A DNA stretch of 64,000 bases. Origin: Chrysogorgia sp. JL179-B06 (taxonomy: Eukaryota; Cnidaria; Anthozoa; Scleralcyonacea; Chrysogorgiidae). Every line of letters starts with the position of its first letter. The first letter of the stretch is position 1. A model generated the notes under the pieces. That model was given only the letters and a program-made list of their open reading frames with translations. It was not told the origin of the DNA and did no database searches. This document shows positions 1-10,839 of this stretch, piece by piece. The position numbers and the translations under genes were made by a program. The DNA is taken from positions 1,695,001-1,759,000 of the forward strand of contig JAYKKM010000191.1 of NCBI GenBank assembly GCA_035772405.1. Direction: 5' to 3'.

Positions 1-245
1 TAACTGAAATTGCTCGACTTTGCTGGGATGTAAATGTGTTCAAATAACTGAAATTGCTTGGCTTTGCTGGGCAGAAAATCTGTTCAAATAACCAAAATTG
101 CTTGACTTTGCTAGGGTAGTATATGTGTTCAAATAGCTGAAATTGATTGACTTTGCTCGGGTAGAAAATGTGTTTCACATTTTTCTACCCAAGCAAAGTC
201 AATCAATTTCAGCTATTTGAACACATATACTACCCTGGCAAAGTC
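1..245. repeat. 44-45 bp tandem repeat folding back on itself
   Basis: About four head-to-tail units of 44-45 bp occupy 1-171, each containing ACTGAAATTG and GACTTTGCT. From about 173 the sequence turns round and repeats the last unit and a half on the opposite strand, giving a hairpin centred near 172. The left side may run off the window. No coding content is seen. Confidence 0.8.
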
Positions 246-248
246 AAG

Positions 249-411
249 CTACATCTGTACAATCTTGTCCCCAGTCCTGCTTAGCAATCTAAGCGATATT
301 GCCAGCAAATGGACAAAATGTGTTTTGAATCGAGATTATATCAGCCACAGAACCTAGGCGGTGCAGTTTAAAAGGAACGCAGGCTCTGGGGACAAGATTG
401 TGCAGATGTAG
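249..411. mobile_element. 163 bp MITE-like foldback element
   Basis: A 26 bp inverted repeat closes this segment: 249-274 (CTACATCTGTACAATC...) pairs with 386-411. The interior is unique and non-coding. Size and structure fit a non-autonomous DNA transposon; no target duplication was identified, so the superfamily is open. Confidence 0.6.
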
Positions 412-1440
412 GTCTGCACATGGACTGGACAGAAGTAAAGACATACAACCGATTAGTGTGCTGCCTCCCCCAAACGACATCAATTGAAAAGTATTATATT
501 TGTATTTTATAACATGTAATAACCAAAATATTACTGTAAAGTGTAAACACTGACATTATAACTACTGACGACACATGGACGATCGTCAAGCTCGTATCCT
601 TAGAAAATTATTATGATGAGTCCCAAGCTCTCACACATTCACTACATCAGTGTATATATTAACACATTATAGCAGTCATAATATAGTGTACACGTACACT
701 ACCGCAGTGGAATTAATATATACTATATCATAGTTAGGGGTTAGTTTTGCTATAAATACTGTACATGTACATCCCCAAGACAAAATACAACCATCAAAAT
801 GAGGCTCCGTTAAACAAATAGGCGCCATTTACATGAGACCAGCAGCACAAATTCAAACTGAGGCAAATTCCAACGATGAAAGAACATAAATTTACTAAGG
901 TTCACGATGTGGATGCAACAACTGATATTCTTCAGGAGCAAGGTGCTCCTTGCAGTTTTCTTATGCTTTATCTTCATATCCAGATATACATGTAACATCA
1001 CATTGTTCAATGCCTGAATCTTCCATGTCAGAGGCTTAATACTGTAGCTCCTCTCCATAGAACTAATGCTCATTATCAGAGGCAGAGTCATCTTGTTATG
1101 CGAGGAGTTTGATTTGGACATGGAGTGCTCTGAGGACATATTACACAGTCATGTATTTCATATATAATAATGCCTCCAACAGTAGCAGACCTTGACAAGA
1201 CAGCATTTCTATTGACCTTTTTCTGTAAAAAGCAGAAAACTTATTAATGTAACAACTTTGGGCACGGTTGTATAAAAACCTAGTTAACTTTAACTATAGT
1301 TAGCATCAAATCACGTCAGCAGATGCTGTGTTTTTCTTTTTTCTTGCCCGAACAACTTTGATAAACCTTTGGCCGGTTGTTTTTGATTGTATAAAACAAA
1401 TAGATTCCATTTGTTGTTGTCTGTTCAGTTATAGATACAC
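412..1440. other. Non-coding stretch
   Basis: AT-rich sequence without a convincing gene. A minus-strand open frame at 810-1,139 has no recognisable domain and a composition like the flanking DNA, so it is not called. The motif CACTACAGCAGTGTATATATT near 640-662 recurs in the arms of the large inverted repeat at 46,79x and 60,53x, so part of this stretch belongs to the same repeat family. Confidence 0.5.
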
Positions 1441-1615
1441 AGAGAACATCAGAACATGGTAAGAACATGAGTGACCCACTCAATTTGTGGGCCACTTTTT
1501 TTTGTTCCTACCCGTTCTGACGTCATCTGTATAATATATATTATATATACCCGGTCACAAGTTCTGCATATATATTGCTGGTAATGCCGGGATAAGATTC
1601 TGGGTATATTACAAG

Positions 1616-1618
<3 letters not shown>

Positions 1619-1655
<37 letters not shown>

Positions 1656-1675
1656 ATAATATATATATATATATA

Positions 1676-1741
<66 letters not shown>
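1619..1741. repeat. (AT)n microsatellite
   Basis: Long TA dinucleotide tract interrupted by short CATG and CTG variants. The open frames crossing it translate to alternating Tyr-Ile and are artefacts. Confidence 0.95.
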
Positions 1742-1746
<5 letters not shown>

Positions 1747-2155
1747 AGAAATAGAAAACATTTTCCGTGTTTACATACAGTTATATAAACACGAGTGGAA
1801 GTTTGGGAGAACGAGAAATGATAGTGGGAACACGAGCCCGTAGGGCGAGTGTTTCCACGCGATTTCGAGTTCTCCCAAACTTCCACGAGTGTTTATATAA
1901 CGCATGGGAACACGGATACAAATGTTTTCTATTTCTTTTATAAAATAACCCTTAGAAAGCAAATAAAATGTACAAATATCTTTTTTATCAACATGTAAAT
2001 TCTCCTTACTGCGTATGATGGCGCTGTGATGTCTAATTGATGGCGTATGATGGCTAATTGATGGCGTATCACGATGGTGTAATCCATCCATGTTATATAG
2101 CCTGATATAAACACGGTAACTGACCAATCACAGGCGCGTGCGTAAGACACGACTT

Positions 2156-2293
<138 letters not shown>

Positions 2294-2346
2294 AGTCGTG
2301 TCTTACGCACGCTGTGATTGGTCAGTTTACCGTGTTTATATCAGGC

Positions 2347-2642
2347 TTTAGTATAAATTGACAAGTTTTATATCACAAATCCTCAATTTTGATTGGCTAT
2401 CGCAGGAGTTACTATCCGCTGATATAAACCTCTGGGGAAAAAGTCGCCTGATTTCGAAAGAATAGTTACTTTTTTCCCATGAAAAATACGAAATAAAAGT
2501 TATTTCTTGTGTTAGAAAGTTGTAAATTTACACTAAAACAATTAGACAACTCGCCCTTGTTTTCTATGAGCGATAGTCAACTCGGCTCCGCCTCGTTGAC
2601 TATCTGCTCATAGAAAACGCGGGCTCGTTGTCTAATTGTTAA
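2347..2642. mobile_element. 296 bp MITE-like insertion
   Basis: This segment is present in the right arm of the 1,742-2,990 foldback and missing from the left arm, where the flanks ATCAGGCT and ATATAACATGG are directly joined. The ends, TTAGTATAAATTGACAA and the complement of TTGTCTAATTGTTAA, are imperfect inverted repeats. An internal hairpin at about 2,537-2,640 contains GATAGTCAACTCGGC. Confidence 0.65.
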
Positions 2643-2975
2643 ATATAACATGGATGGATTACGCCATCTTGATACGCCATCAATTAGCCATCATACGCCA
2701 TCAATTAGACATCACAGCGCCATCATACGCAGTAAGGAGAATTTACGTGTTGATAAAAAATATATTTGTACATTTTATTTGCTTTCTAAGGGTTATTTTA
2801 TAAAAGAAATAGAAAACATTTGTATCCGTGTTCCCATGCGTTATATAAACACTCGTGGAAGTTTGGGAGAACTCGAAATCGCGTGGAAACACTCGCCCTA
2901 CGGGCTCGTGTTCTCCCAAACTTCCACTCGTGTTTATATAACTGTATGTAAACACGGAAAATGTTTTCTATTTCT

Positions 2976-3079
<104 letters not shown>

Positions 3080-3172
3080 AAAAAAAGTAGAGTGCTGCAT
3101 AGACAGTGTTTTGAATATATAGCAAAGTGAAAAGGTGGTAAACTGTCAATAATTTAGTGACGAGATACTGAG

Positions 3173-3200
3173 GTTTCGAGCGGAAGCCCCTCATCAGAGT
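3173..3200 (-). ncRNA. Hammerhead ribozyme-like core (minus strand)
   Basis: Read on the minus strand, this stretch contains CTGATGA, a short GC-rich segment able to form stem II, then GAAA. These are the invariant parts of a hammerhead core. Helix I and III partners are not obvious for this single copy. Confidence 0.4.
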
Positions 3201-3204
3201 AAGA

Positions 3205-3268
3205 CGACTCTGATGAAGGGCTCCGCTCGAAACGTACGACTCTGATGAAGGGCTCCGCTCGAAACGTC
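3205..3268 (+). ncRNA. Two tandem hammerhead ribozyme-like motifs
   Basis: Two copies with a 32 bp period: CTGATGA at 3,210-3,216 with GAAAC at 3,229-3,233, and CTGATGA at 3,242-3,248 with GAAAC at 3,261-3,265. Between the boxes GGGCTCCGCTC can form a short stem II. GAAAC is followed by GTA or GTC, as expected at a cleavage triplet when helix III is only the self-complementary ACGT. Short dimeric hammerheads of this sort are known from Penelope-like elements. Activity has not been tested, and the short helix III suggests it would need dimer formation. Confidence 0.5.
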
Positions 3269-3317
3269 AGTATCTCGTCACTAAATTCTTGGCAGTTTAT
3301 ATACCACATTTTCACTT

Positions 3318-3560
3318 TGCTATATATATATATACTGTATATATATATAATACTATATATATACTATATATATACTATATATATACTATATATATACTAT
3401 ATACTATATATATACTATATATAGTATATATATAGTATACAGTTATATACTATACTAGTTATACTATACAGTTATATACTATATACTATATATATACTAT
3501 ATATATACTATATATATACTATATTAATATATATAGTATATATACTATATATACTATATC
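3318..3560. repeat. Degenerate ATATATACT satellite
   Basis: A run of TATATATAC and TATAGTATA units, distinct from the pure (AT)n tracts because a C or G recurs every 8-12 bp. Several sub-blocks face each other as inverted repeats. No gene. Confidence 0.85.
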
Positions 3561-3562
3561 TC

Positions 3563-3815
3563 CTTTGTATATAATATGGTGGTGGTAATGCCGGGATAAG
3601 ATTCTGGGCACACCACAGGTAATATTTGGCATTTCACTTGATCAAACTACATGTTGAAAGGATTTATGGTGAAGGAAAATTTCGAGTGTTGGAATACATA
3701 CATTTTAAGACCAAACCGGGACCAGTTGTGAAAAATACAACTTCAAGGCCCTTCCGGCTGGAATTGAACCCGCGACCTTAGTGCAGTGCTCTGACCACTG
3801 AGCTACGGAAGCCGT
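3563..3815 (-). mobile_element. tRNA-derived SINE
   Basis: On the minus strand, a tRNA-like head (3,815 down to about 3,748) has an A box in GTAGCTCAGTGGTCAGAG and a B box in GGGTTCAATTCC, as in an RNA polymerase III internal promoter. It is followed by a tRNA-unrelated body ending in the word complementary to GGTAATGCCGGGATAAG. The translation contains SVAQWSEHCTKVAGSIPAGR, a chance peptide commonly produced by this kind of SINE. The body recurs at 1,540-1,620, 3,822-3,880 and 3,970-4,105. Confidence 0.7.
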
Positions 3816-3821
3816 TACCGA

Positions 3822-3881
3822 GAGCCTAGTCACGAGTTCTGTATATATGGGTGGTAATGCCGGGATAAGATTCTGGGTATA

Positions 3882-3938
<57 letters not shown>

Positions 3939-4105
3939 TATATACATATACATATACATATACATATCATATACATATATATATAGAAGGAAAATTTCGA
4001 GAGTTTGATCGAGTGAAATGCCAAATATTACCTATAATATACCCAGAATCTTATCCCGGCATTACCACCACCATATATACAGAACTTGTGACTAGGCTCT
4101 CAGAC
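3822..4105. repeat. SINE body copies in opposite orientation around an AT tract
   Basis: The word GGTAATGCCGGGATAAGATT is at about 3,851 on the plus strand, and its complement is at about 4,043. Both are accompanied by the flanking word TCTGTATATATGG or its complement. Between them lies an (AT)n/(ATAC)n tract at about 3,880-3,965. This is a rearranged or head-to-head pair of the SINE described at 3,563-3,815. Confidence 0.6.
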
Positions 4106-4129
4106 ATGTTGAATACTTGAAGCGACTCT

Positions 4130-5000
4130 GTTGTCATCTTTCTTGTCTGCATTTTACACTAACTGATGACAATAAATATATCAACCATCAATAGTTGGAG
4201 ACGTTTTCACACAATGGCATCTTTTTAAGTTCCATTTCAAATGTTCTCCACTTGACCCCAACAAATGTTTGCATGCTTCACTCACAGAGGACTTATCTTT
4301 AGCTGAGAATATATTTTTATATTCAAACCAGAAAAACATGATGAAATATAAAGAGGAATTTTATATCAGTATAAATTCTGATGTGAATAAACTACTGCAT
4401 ATATATATATCTGTTTTCAAGAGTTATTTCTTGAATTGTAGTGATTCTTCAATTGCGTTCAATTGCCAATCTCATTATAAAAGGTTTCAAGTTGGGCGGC
4501 CATGTGGCATGTTGGTTCCAAGAACAATGCTTAGCTTGTTCGTTCCCGGCTCATAATAATATAATATAATTCTTATTCATTATTTTTTAGTTAAAGGTAA
4601 CAAAAACAAAATATCAAGCAAATATATTCCAGTCACAGTCAGTTTTACAGTAAAGCCTCGACCCAACATGAATAAATAATGCTTGATTGTCAACACGCAT
4701 TTATATAAAACTGTGAAAACAATGTATGAATTTGCAATTATGAATGACATTTTGATTTCTTACCGTTAAAAGCTTTGGTAGTCGCTTTGGTAGTCGCTTT
4801 GGCAGTCGCTTGGTGCCTTGGTTATAGCTTTGATTTTTTCCGCGCTTTTTGCTTCGTGCTTTCCTCCATTTTGTTATTGAAGGCTTCTAGTTCAACTGTT
4901 CAAGTTCTTGTCTTTCAATGAAAGCCTTCAACTGACAGTTCTTGAATGTCCATACTCTCGACATTTATACCTTGATCGCATTGATCGCCGTTAACCTGTG
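4130..5000. other. Non-coding stretch with a short CTTTGGTAGTCG repeat
   Basis: No gene is supported. An open frame at 4,269-4,556 has no domain and ends in ordinary AT-rich DNA. About 4,773-4,815 contains three tandem copies of a 12 bp unit close to CTTTGGTAGTCG. The rest looks unremarkable. Confidence 0.5.
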
Positions 5001-5007
5001 ATCTTGT

Positions 5008-5372
5008 TTAACCTAAGCCAAGAGCAGCAGTCACTCCACAACTTCTTAACGTTTCGCTGTAAAGGACGCGAAGGGATGATTGGAGACGATGTTCTATTAT
5101 TCTCGAAGTTGATGCCACAGTGTCAGTTGTGGTACAGCCAGGGACTAGTATGATTCCCAACTTGGTTTTGCCCTCTATAAACGACTCTAGCTTATCTTGC
5201 GTCTCTTTCTCTACGGCGGCTTGGCACGTCTCGGTCTGGTGCTGATCGAACCATATTTATAACTGAAGAAGTAGAATCTCGAGTAGAAATAGAACCAACT
5301 GAATGGCGCAAAATATTCAAATGCTCCGCGTACTGGACCTTTCTGCATATTCCGAGAGGGCCTGGTGCCTAA
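5008..5372. other. Possible coding remnant (either strand)
   Basis: Two protein-like open stretches lie here without a good start. On the minus strand, 5,256 down to 5,008 reads an uninterrupted frame containing GKTKLGIILVPGCTTTDT and ending in a stop. On the plus strand, about 5,180-5,372 reads a frame containing EVESRVEIEPTEWRKIF. They overlap at 5,180-5,256, so at most one is likely to be real there. Codon use looks protein-like, but I recognise neither family. A GTAAGT donor-like word lies on the minus strand at about 5,368-5,376. They could be exons of a decayed gene. Confidence 0.3.
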
Positions 5373-5650
5373 CTTACATATAATTTGGTATGACGTCATT
5401 TTTAAGTTGAGTTGGAATGTCTTTCACAATGTCTCTCACATGCAATATGTGCACTATTCAAGATTGTTTCGGTATAATATATATTTTTATAGACCCTCTG
5501 CTTGTGGAATTCGACGAAATATTACAATAAATAAATAATGTTTGCTGAAAATTATTCTAATTAATTATGTCATGTCCAATATTTATTACCTCGTTTCCAT
5601 GCGCGGGAAATAAACAAGCTGTTCAGCTTTTTGGCGCTTGATAACCGAAC

Positions 5651-5851
5651 ATGGCAAAACTCGAAGAGAAAGCTACGTTCAGTGAAAAGAAGAAGAAAAG
5701 AGCTGGCCAAGTCATTGCCGAAGGACAAAGCGCTTGGTCGATGCGATTATTAACTGAAAGTCCAATGCTAAATAACTATGACCGTTGGAGAGCACTAAAG
5801 AATCATAGAAAGCAAAGTACGCATGGCAATGAAGAAGGTAAATATAGTTAA
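5651..5851 (+). CDS. Possible first exon of an unidentified protein
   Basis: An open frame of 66 codons starts at an ATG after CGCTTGATAACCGAAC. It encodes a charged, lysine-rich N-terminus (EKKKKRAGQV) followed by QSAWSMRLLTESPMLNNYD and a basic end. The last codons overlap GAAG|GTAAAT, a good splice donor at about 5,837, so the true exon probably ends there rather than at the downstream stop. About 330 bp further on lies a kinase-like fragment in the same orientation. The two could be exons of one gene, but splice phases of the simplest junction do not match, so an extra exon would be needed. I do not recognise the family. Confidence 0.4.
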   Translation: MAKLEEKATFSEKKKKRAGQVIAEGQSAWSMRLLTESPMLNNYDRWRALKNHRKQSTHGNEEGKYS

Positions 5852-5922
5852 CTTAAAATTCGTGTCACATGAGCTACAGTATTTTTAGGCTTTTTTCAGT
5901 TATGTTTAATTAGTAATTGCTT

Positions 5923-6015
5923 ATAGATTTATAGGTGTTGCAAGTTTCTGAGAGAGTTCAGGTCAGTGTGGACTATATTAATACTCTCAGAAACTTGCAA
6001 CAACTATAAATCTAT
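5923..6015. repeat. 93 bp hairpin repeat
   Basis: The word ATAGATTTATAGGTGTTGCA at the left end is answered by its near-complement at the right end, and TTTCTGAGAG pairs with CTCTCAGAAA. It lies in the possible intron between the 5,651 exon and the kinase-like fragment. This is probably a small MITE. Confidence 0.6.
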
Positions 6016-6171
6016 AATAAAAATATATAATCTGCAATGCTGATCTAAATGTGGCAAAATAATTATATCAATCTCCTTTCCAGGTCAGACTGTCACTTTA
6101 GGGTGATAAATACTCTGTAGTATTGTCTACATGTAGACGAACATAAGCCATACATTGTTACCATTATTTAG

Positions 6172-6403
6172 ATCAGCAATGAGGAATATTTGCTGGATTG
6201 TGGACACCTAGAAAAATCATTGGGCAATAATGGTAAAATCCTTGATGTAAATATTGGAGAAGGGACTTTTGGATGTTGCCATAAAATGATATATCATGGT
6301 ATTCCTGTTGCTGTAAAGAAAGATGCATCGATTCTTACTAACCTGTCTAGTGTCTAGCCCAGGCATTCCCTTAGTTTTTGGTATTTGTATTCTTTTGGGC
6401 TAA
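6172..6403 (+). pseudogene. Protein kinase N-lobe fragment
   Basis: An AG-preceded open stretch (6,172-6,357) contains LDVNIGEGTFGCCHKM followed by GIPVAVKKDASIL. This is the glycine-rich nucleotide-binding loop (GxGxFG) and the VAVK lysine of a eukaryotic protein kinase, at normal spacing. The frame then meets a stop (TAG, 6,355-6,357), while the overlapping frame continues with PGIPLVFGICILLG, which resembles the next kinase segment (beta 4 and hinge side), up to a stop at 6,401-6,403. The piece therefore looks like a frameshifted fragment about 75 codons long, lacking the catalytic loop and DFG segment. A retained exon of a spliced gene is the alternative. Confidence 0.5.
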
Positions 6404-6529
6404 TTTTAGGTACTGTCAGTGAAAAACTGCATTCATTGTTATATGATTTACAAATTATAGTAAAATGCTTGGTATTGAGGTTAATCCTTGTAAAATAATT
6501 AGTCTTTTTTCATCCTTCAGCAGTTACGG

Positions 6530-7516
6530 TATGAAATAATTTTCATGTAAGTGTCTAAACAGTTCTCATTGAAAAATGTTTCACACATGCATTTATAACT
6601 ATTTCATGCCCACATACAGAAATTCACATTTTGCAGTCGATTATTGTTTTTAGTGTATTTGATAAAAAATATTACCATACTTTACTGTTCACAAGAGTAC
6701 TCAGCTTTCAAGATGGTTCATCTTTGGTTAGCAGACTGTCAAGATGCTACATCTTTTGTCAGTCAGTATTCTTGTGTGTTGTGAAAGTATCAGTTTTCAT
6801 ATTGATTAGACCTACATGGGAGACCTACATGGGAATTGTTGTATTTTGTATTTGAGTAATTCTACCTTTTACCTTTCATGAACCAATGTTTTGCCACTTC
6901 CGACTAGTTCTGAAATCATTTTCTTGTAAGTGTCCTAACAGTTCCCATTCAAAACATTTTTCACACATATTCTTAATGCCGTCATATTTTTACAATTGAT
7001 TATTGTTTTTAGTTTATTTTATCAAATATATTACCATACTTTTCTGTTCACAAGAGTACTCAGCTTTCAAGATGGTTCATCTTTGGTTAGCAGACTGTCA
7101 AGATGCTACATCTTTTGTCAGTCAGTATTCTTGTGTGTTATCAGTTTTCATATTGATTAGACCATCATGGGAGACCTACATGGGAATTGTTGTATTTTGT
7201 ATTTGAGTAATTCTACCTTTTACCTTTCATGAACCAATGTTTTGCCACTTCTGACTAGTTCTGAAATCATTTTCTTGTAAGTGTCCTAACAGTTCCCATT
7301 CAAAACATTTTTCACACATATTCTTAATGCCGTCATATTTTACAATTGATTATTGTTTTTAGTTTATTTTATCAAATATATTACCATACTTTTCTGTTCA
7401 CAAGAGTACTCAGCTTTCAAGATGGTTCATCTTTGGTTAGCAGACTGTCAAGATGCTACATCTTTTGTCAGTCAGTATTCTTCTGTGTTGTAAAAGTATC
7501 ATCTTCATAAAGCTAC

Positions 7517-7554
<38 letters not shown>

Positions 7555-7640
7555 ATATACTGGTTATATATGTACAAGTATGAAAAGTGTAACCATGGGA
7601 ATTGTTGGATTTTATATTACCTTACCTTTCATGTTTCATG
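6530..7640. repeat. Three-copy tandem repeat, 350-359 bp unit
   Basis: The word ACAAGAGTACTCAGCTTTCA occurs at 6,691, 7,050 and 7,400, with the whole unit around it repeated. The copies are nearly identical, apart from a 9 bp loss in the second copy (GTGAAAGTA) and an (AT)n insertion in the third at 7,519-7,551. Open frames in the units show the peptide KMVHLWLADCQDAT in two frames but no recognised domain. The unit could derive from an exon or be a young satellite. Confidence 0.85.
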
Positions 7641-9000
7641 TTTTAAAATGGTATTTCTAAAATAAACAGTTTATCTATAAGTAGGCAGTTGCCAATTGCA
7701 ACTGTCTACTGGTGTCTTCTTTTTATTATAAATTCAATGAAAAACAAAGGTAATTATCCATGGCAAAGCACATAGCTCCTATTTGCAGAACAAAAAGTGT
7801 CTTTCAAGGTGACTCTTGTGAGGAATGCAATAATAAATTATAAACTAAGCCATCAACAATTAAACACACCAGAAGCAGATTGAGTTATATACTGGTATGT
7901 GCACCAGTACAACCAGCAGCAAATTATAGAAACAAAATTACAGCCAGAGGGATAGAAAACAAATTAGGTGGGGGGTTAGCATGTTTGGGGTGTTGCTTAC
8001 AATCCAATAATGTATTAGGTACAATGCTAGAATAATGCCAATAATTTATTGGATGCAACGGGTTAGGGTTAAGACGAAGGGTTAAAACAACACTCGTGTA
8101 TGATGTATATAATATATAGGTGTTGTGTTTTTGTAGCGCATGTGTATAACACTCAATTACTAGTCCCACAATCTTAGTCTCTCTTACTAATCTAAGCGCC
8201 TAGGGATGGGGAAAAGATGGCTGGGGGGTAGGATTAGGATCTAAGTTGTTTTGGGTTAGCAGCTCTATGATGATATACATGATACAGGCATGTCCGATCG
8301 TATGATATACATCACGAAATGAAAGGTTGTACTGATTCCCTTGATGTTACCAGTGACTGCTGACCAACAAGATTTCATGCTCATCAATTAGATTTCTCAC
8401 GATAATATATACCCGTTCTATATTTTTAAACCGTGCTGCAAAACAACTAATACATTATGTTAATGTTAAAATATATTACTTTAATATTAAAACAGTTCAA
8501 AATATAAATTTGTAATGAATATTTAACAGCAATATTACCAGAGATTTCTTTCAAAAAGTGACCGGAAATTTTCATTTTTAAAACGTTAGGGGGGACAATT
8601 GCCCCCTGCTTGGTACCTCCGTACCTATATGCAGCTTGTGCGTTTCTTCGACTTTGTTGTTATATAACCTTGATTATAAATAAAACATGGTTGATTTTCT
8701 AATATTTGACAAATGACCGAGCCAAAGGTTTTCGCACATTTGCCATTTAGACGGAAGGATTATTTTAGAAATTATAAATCGGATTGGAATAATATTACTG
8801 TCGATCTCGGATCGGATTCAATAGTTTCTGATTTCTAGCAATCATCCGATCCGATGCAAACCTCAATTCACAACCTGTGGTTTTATAATTAAACCATTGG
8901 ATGTTCATTTGAAAATATGTTGACAATGTGTATCTGGAAGATTTGTCCGTTTTTTCTATCAAATTCAATAACATATATTATATAGTAACTTTTTATATAG
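7641..9000. other. Non-coding stretch
   Basis: No gene or clear repeat family is supported. Small features: a hairpin GGGGGACAATTGCCCCC near 8,590-8,610, typical of a transposon end, and a G-rich stretch around 7,970-8,000. The minus-strand open frame at 7,924-8,169 has no domain. Confidence 0.5.
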
Positions 9001-9004
9001 TAAA

Positions 9005-9548
9005 TCCGTAAGCAACGCATTTACTTTCCTGTGAAAATCACCAAATTTACTTGCGCTTTGCTTTCATATACTTGGGCAGCAAATATGATACGTTAACAAA
9101 TTTAGTATTAAGATTTGCAACCAAATTTGCTATGGTTGTAAATGTCTTGTAAATCCAATTTTTTCCCATTTAGCGCAAATACAGCGCAAAGTTGCTTGTT
9201 TACATTACGATTTGCTGTTGTTTACGATTATTAGTAAATCTATACATTTGGTTAACATGTTTACTACACAACCAATTATGTAGCAAATACGAAACATATT
9301 TGCACTTCAAGCAAATGTGGAGCAAATATACTACACAGCAGCACATTTACATTTGTAGTAAATCTGTTGCAAATTATAAGCAAATATGATATTTGCTCAC
9401 ACTTTGCTACACTTTGCTTTAGGGGCAAATATGTAAGATTGCATAACATTTGCGTTTACGTAAATTCAAGGCAAATTTAGTGTTACAGATTTGCACCATA
9501 TTTGCTACAAATGCAAAAGGCTTGTAAATCCGTTTTTTCGTCCAGTGT
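9005..9548. repeat. GTAAAT/GCAAAT-rich block, first copy
   Basis: This block is built almost entirely from GTAAATC, GCAAATAT, CAAATTTGC and close variants in both orientations, and it ends in CTTGTAAATCCGTTTTTTCG. A related word GTAAATCC is near its left border (about 9,000). It looks like a decayed array or a foldback transposon with degenerate short repeats. The related block at 10,840-11,545 ends in a similar TTTTTTCGTGCA. Confidence 0.6.
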
Positions 9549-10610
9549 TGACTAGCTGCATGGTTGTCAAGTTTGGCAGCCAGTTCAAGCTACAGTATAC
9601 TGTGTGTAGTGATGTATAATGACTCGTGTAAGCATAAATATGCACAGCAATTGCCAATAGCAAGAACTTCTAAGTTGTCAAGATTTAAAATGTCTTTGGG
9701 CAGCTGGTTGTCAAGATTTACATGTCTTTCGGCAGCCAGTTCAAGCTATAGCTGTGTATTATGCACATTACATGTTGTCAACAACACTGCACACATGCAT
9801 AATTATCACATGCCAATTAATCATCTTCTGGAAGTACTAGAGTGCTCGATACAATATTATATTGTAGAGCTTGATATATTTATATAGCATAAAGTTAAAC
9901 ACAAATTTAAAAGTTAATAGATACTTGGTAGAAAAATAGGTTGCAAAATAATAATTTAGATATTTATGCACAGAAATAGCAAGAACTTCTAAATTGTTAA
10001 TGTAAGATTTTAAATATCTTTGGACATGATGATACATTAATATAATTAAATATTTTAATTTAGTTTCTAAAACCTATCGTAGAAACATTGCAGTGTTTGT
10101 CAATTAGACCTGGAGTCTTTAGGCAGCCAGTCAAAGCTGTAGAATTTAAAATAGATTCACTGTATTATTACATTACATTCACATTTGTATTTATTTATAG
10201 CCTATATTTTTAATATTTCACGAGATTAAAATATTTTGAAACATGCTGTTCAAAGCGAGCTGTAAAAACGCTTGCTTTTAGCATATATGTGTCAGGTGTG
10301 CTTTTTCCCACAATTTGTAAATAGCGCTACAACATTGACAACATTCTACACAAGACAACAGTCTGCACGATTGCAGTAGCAGCGCGCCTTCGATAATACA
10401 GTATATATCGTGTCAAATAAAATGTATATACTAACCTTGTACGATGTAATTTTGAGTTCTTGCTGAAACATATTCTTCGTTTTCTTTCCTACTACAGCCT
10501 AGTGAGCCTACAGTATATTTAATCAGACGCCACGATCTTTCGGGGAATTCCCCTTGTGTGTGCGTGGGCGTATAAAAGGGAAGTTGACAACAAACTAGCC
10601 TGCGGAGGCG
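9549..10610. other. Non-coding stretch with duplicated segment
   Basis: The phrase AGCAAGAACTTCTAA followed by TTGT occurs near 9,660 and 9,977, and TTTGGGCAGC / TTTCGGCAGCC near 9,694-9,737, so this interval contains diverged duplications of about 70-320 bp. No coding region is convincing. Confidence 0.45.
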
Positions 10611-10615
10611 TTACG

Positions 10616-10617
<2 letters not shown>

Positions 10618-10655
<38 letters not shown>
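10618..10655 (+). repeat. Poly-G run of about 38 bases
   Basis: Uninterrupted G tract. It follows CTAGCCTGCGGAGGCG, a word related to GCCTGCGGAGGAGGCTAGC at 12,39x. Runs this long are slippage-prone and can form G-quadruplexes; the exact length in the assembly should not be trusted. Confidence 0.95.
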
Positions 10656-10656
<1 letters not shown>

Positions 10657-10839
10657 ATAGAGAGGCGAAACAAACCTGTATAAACGTCCGATGAAAATTG
10701 CACAAACGACTATAAAGGAATACCAGTTGTTCAAATTAATTACCACGTGTATTTTAATGAAAGCTGGCCTATAGCAAGATCTTTTATTTGTGCTGTGAGA
10801 TTTTGCGATCTTTCAGTGAGCAAAAAACAGATTTTCAGC

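Noticed and set aside
3748..3815. Functional tRNA gene (also 22,745, 23,030, 46,641 and right-arm copies)
   Set aside because: A and B boxes are present but acceptor and anticodon arms do not close, and SINE body sequence follows.
4269..4556. 95-codon frame as a gene
   Set aside because: No domain, AT-driven composition and no splice or promoter context.
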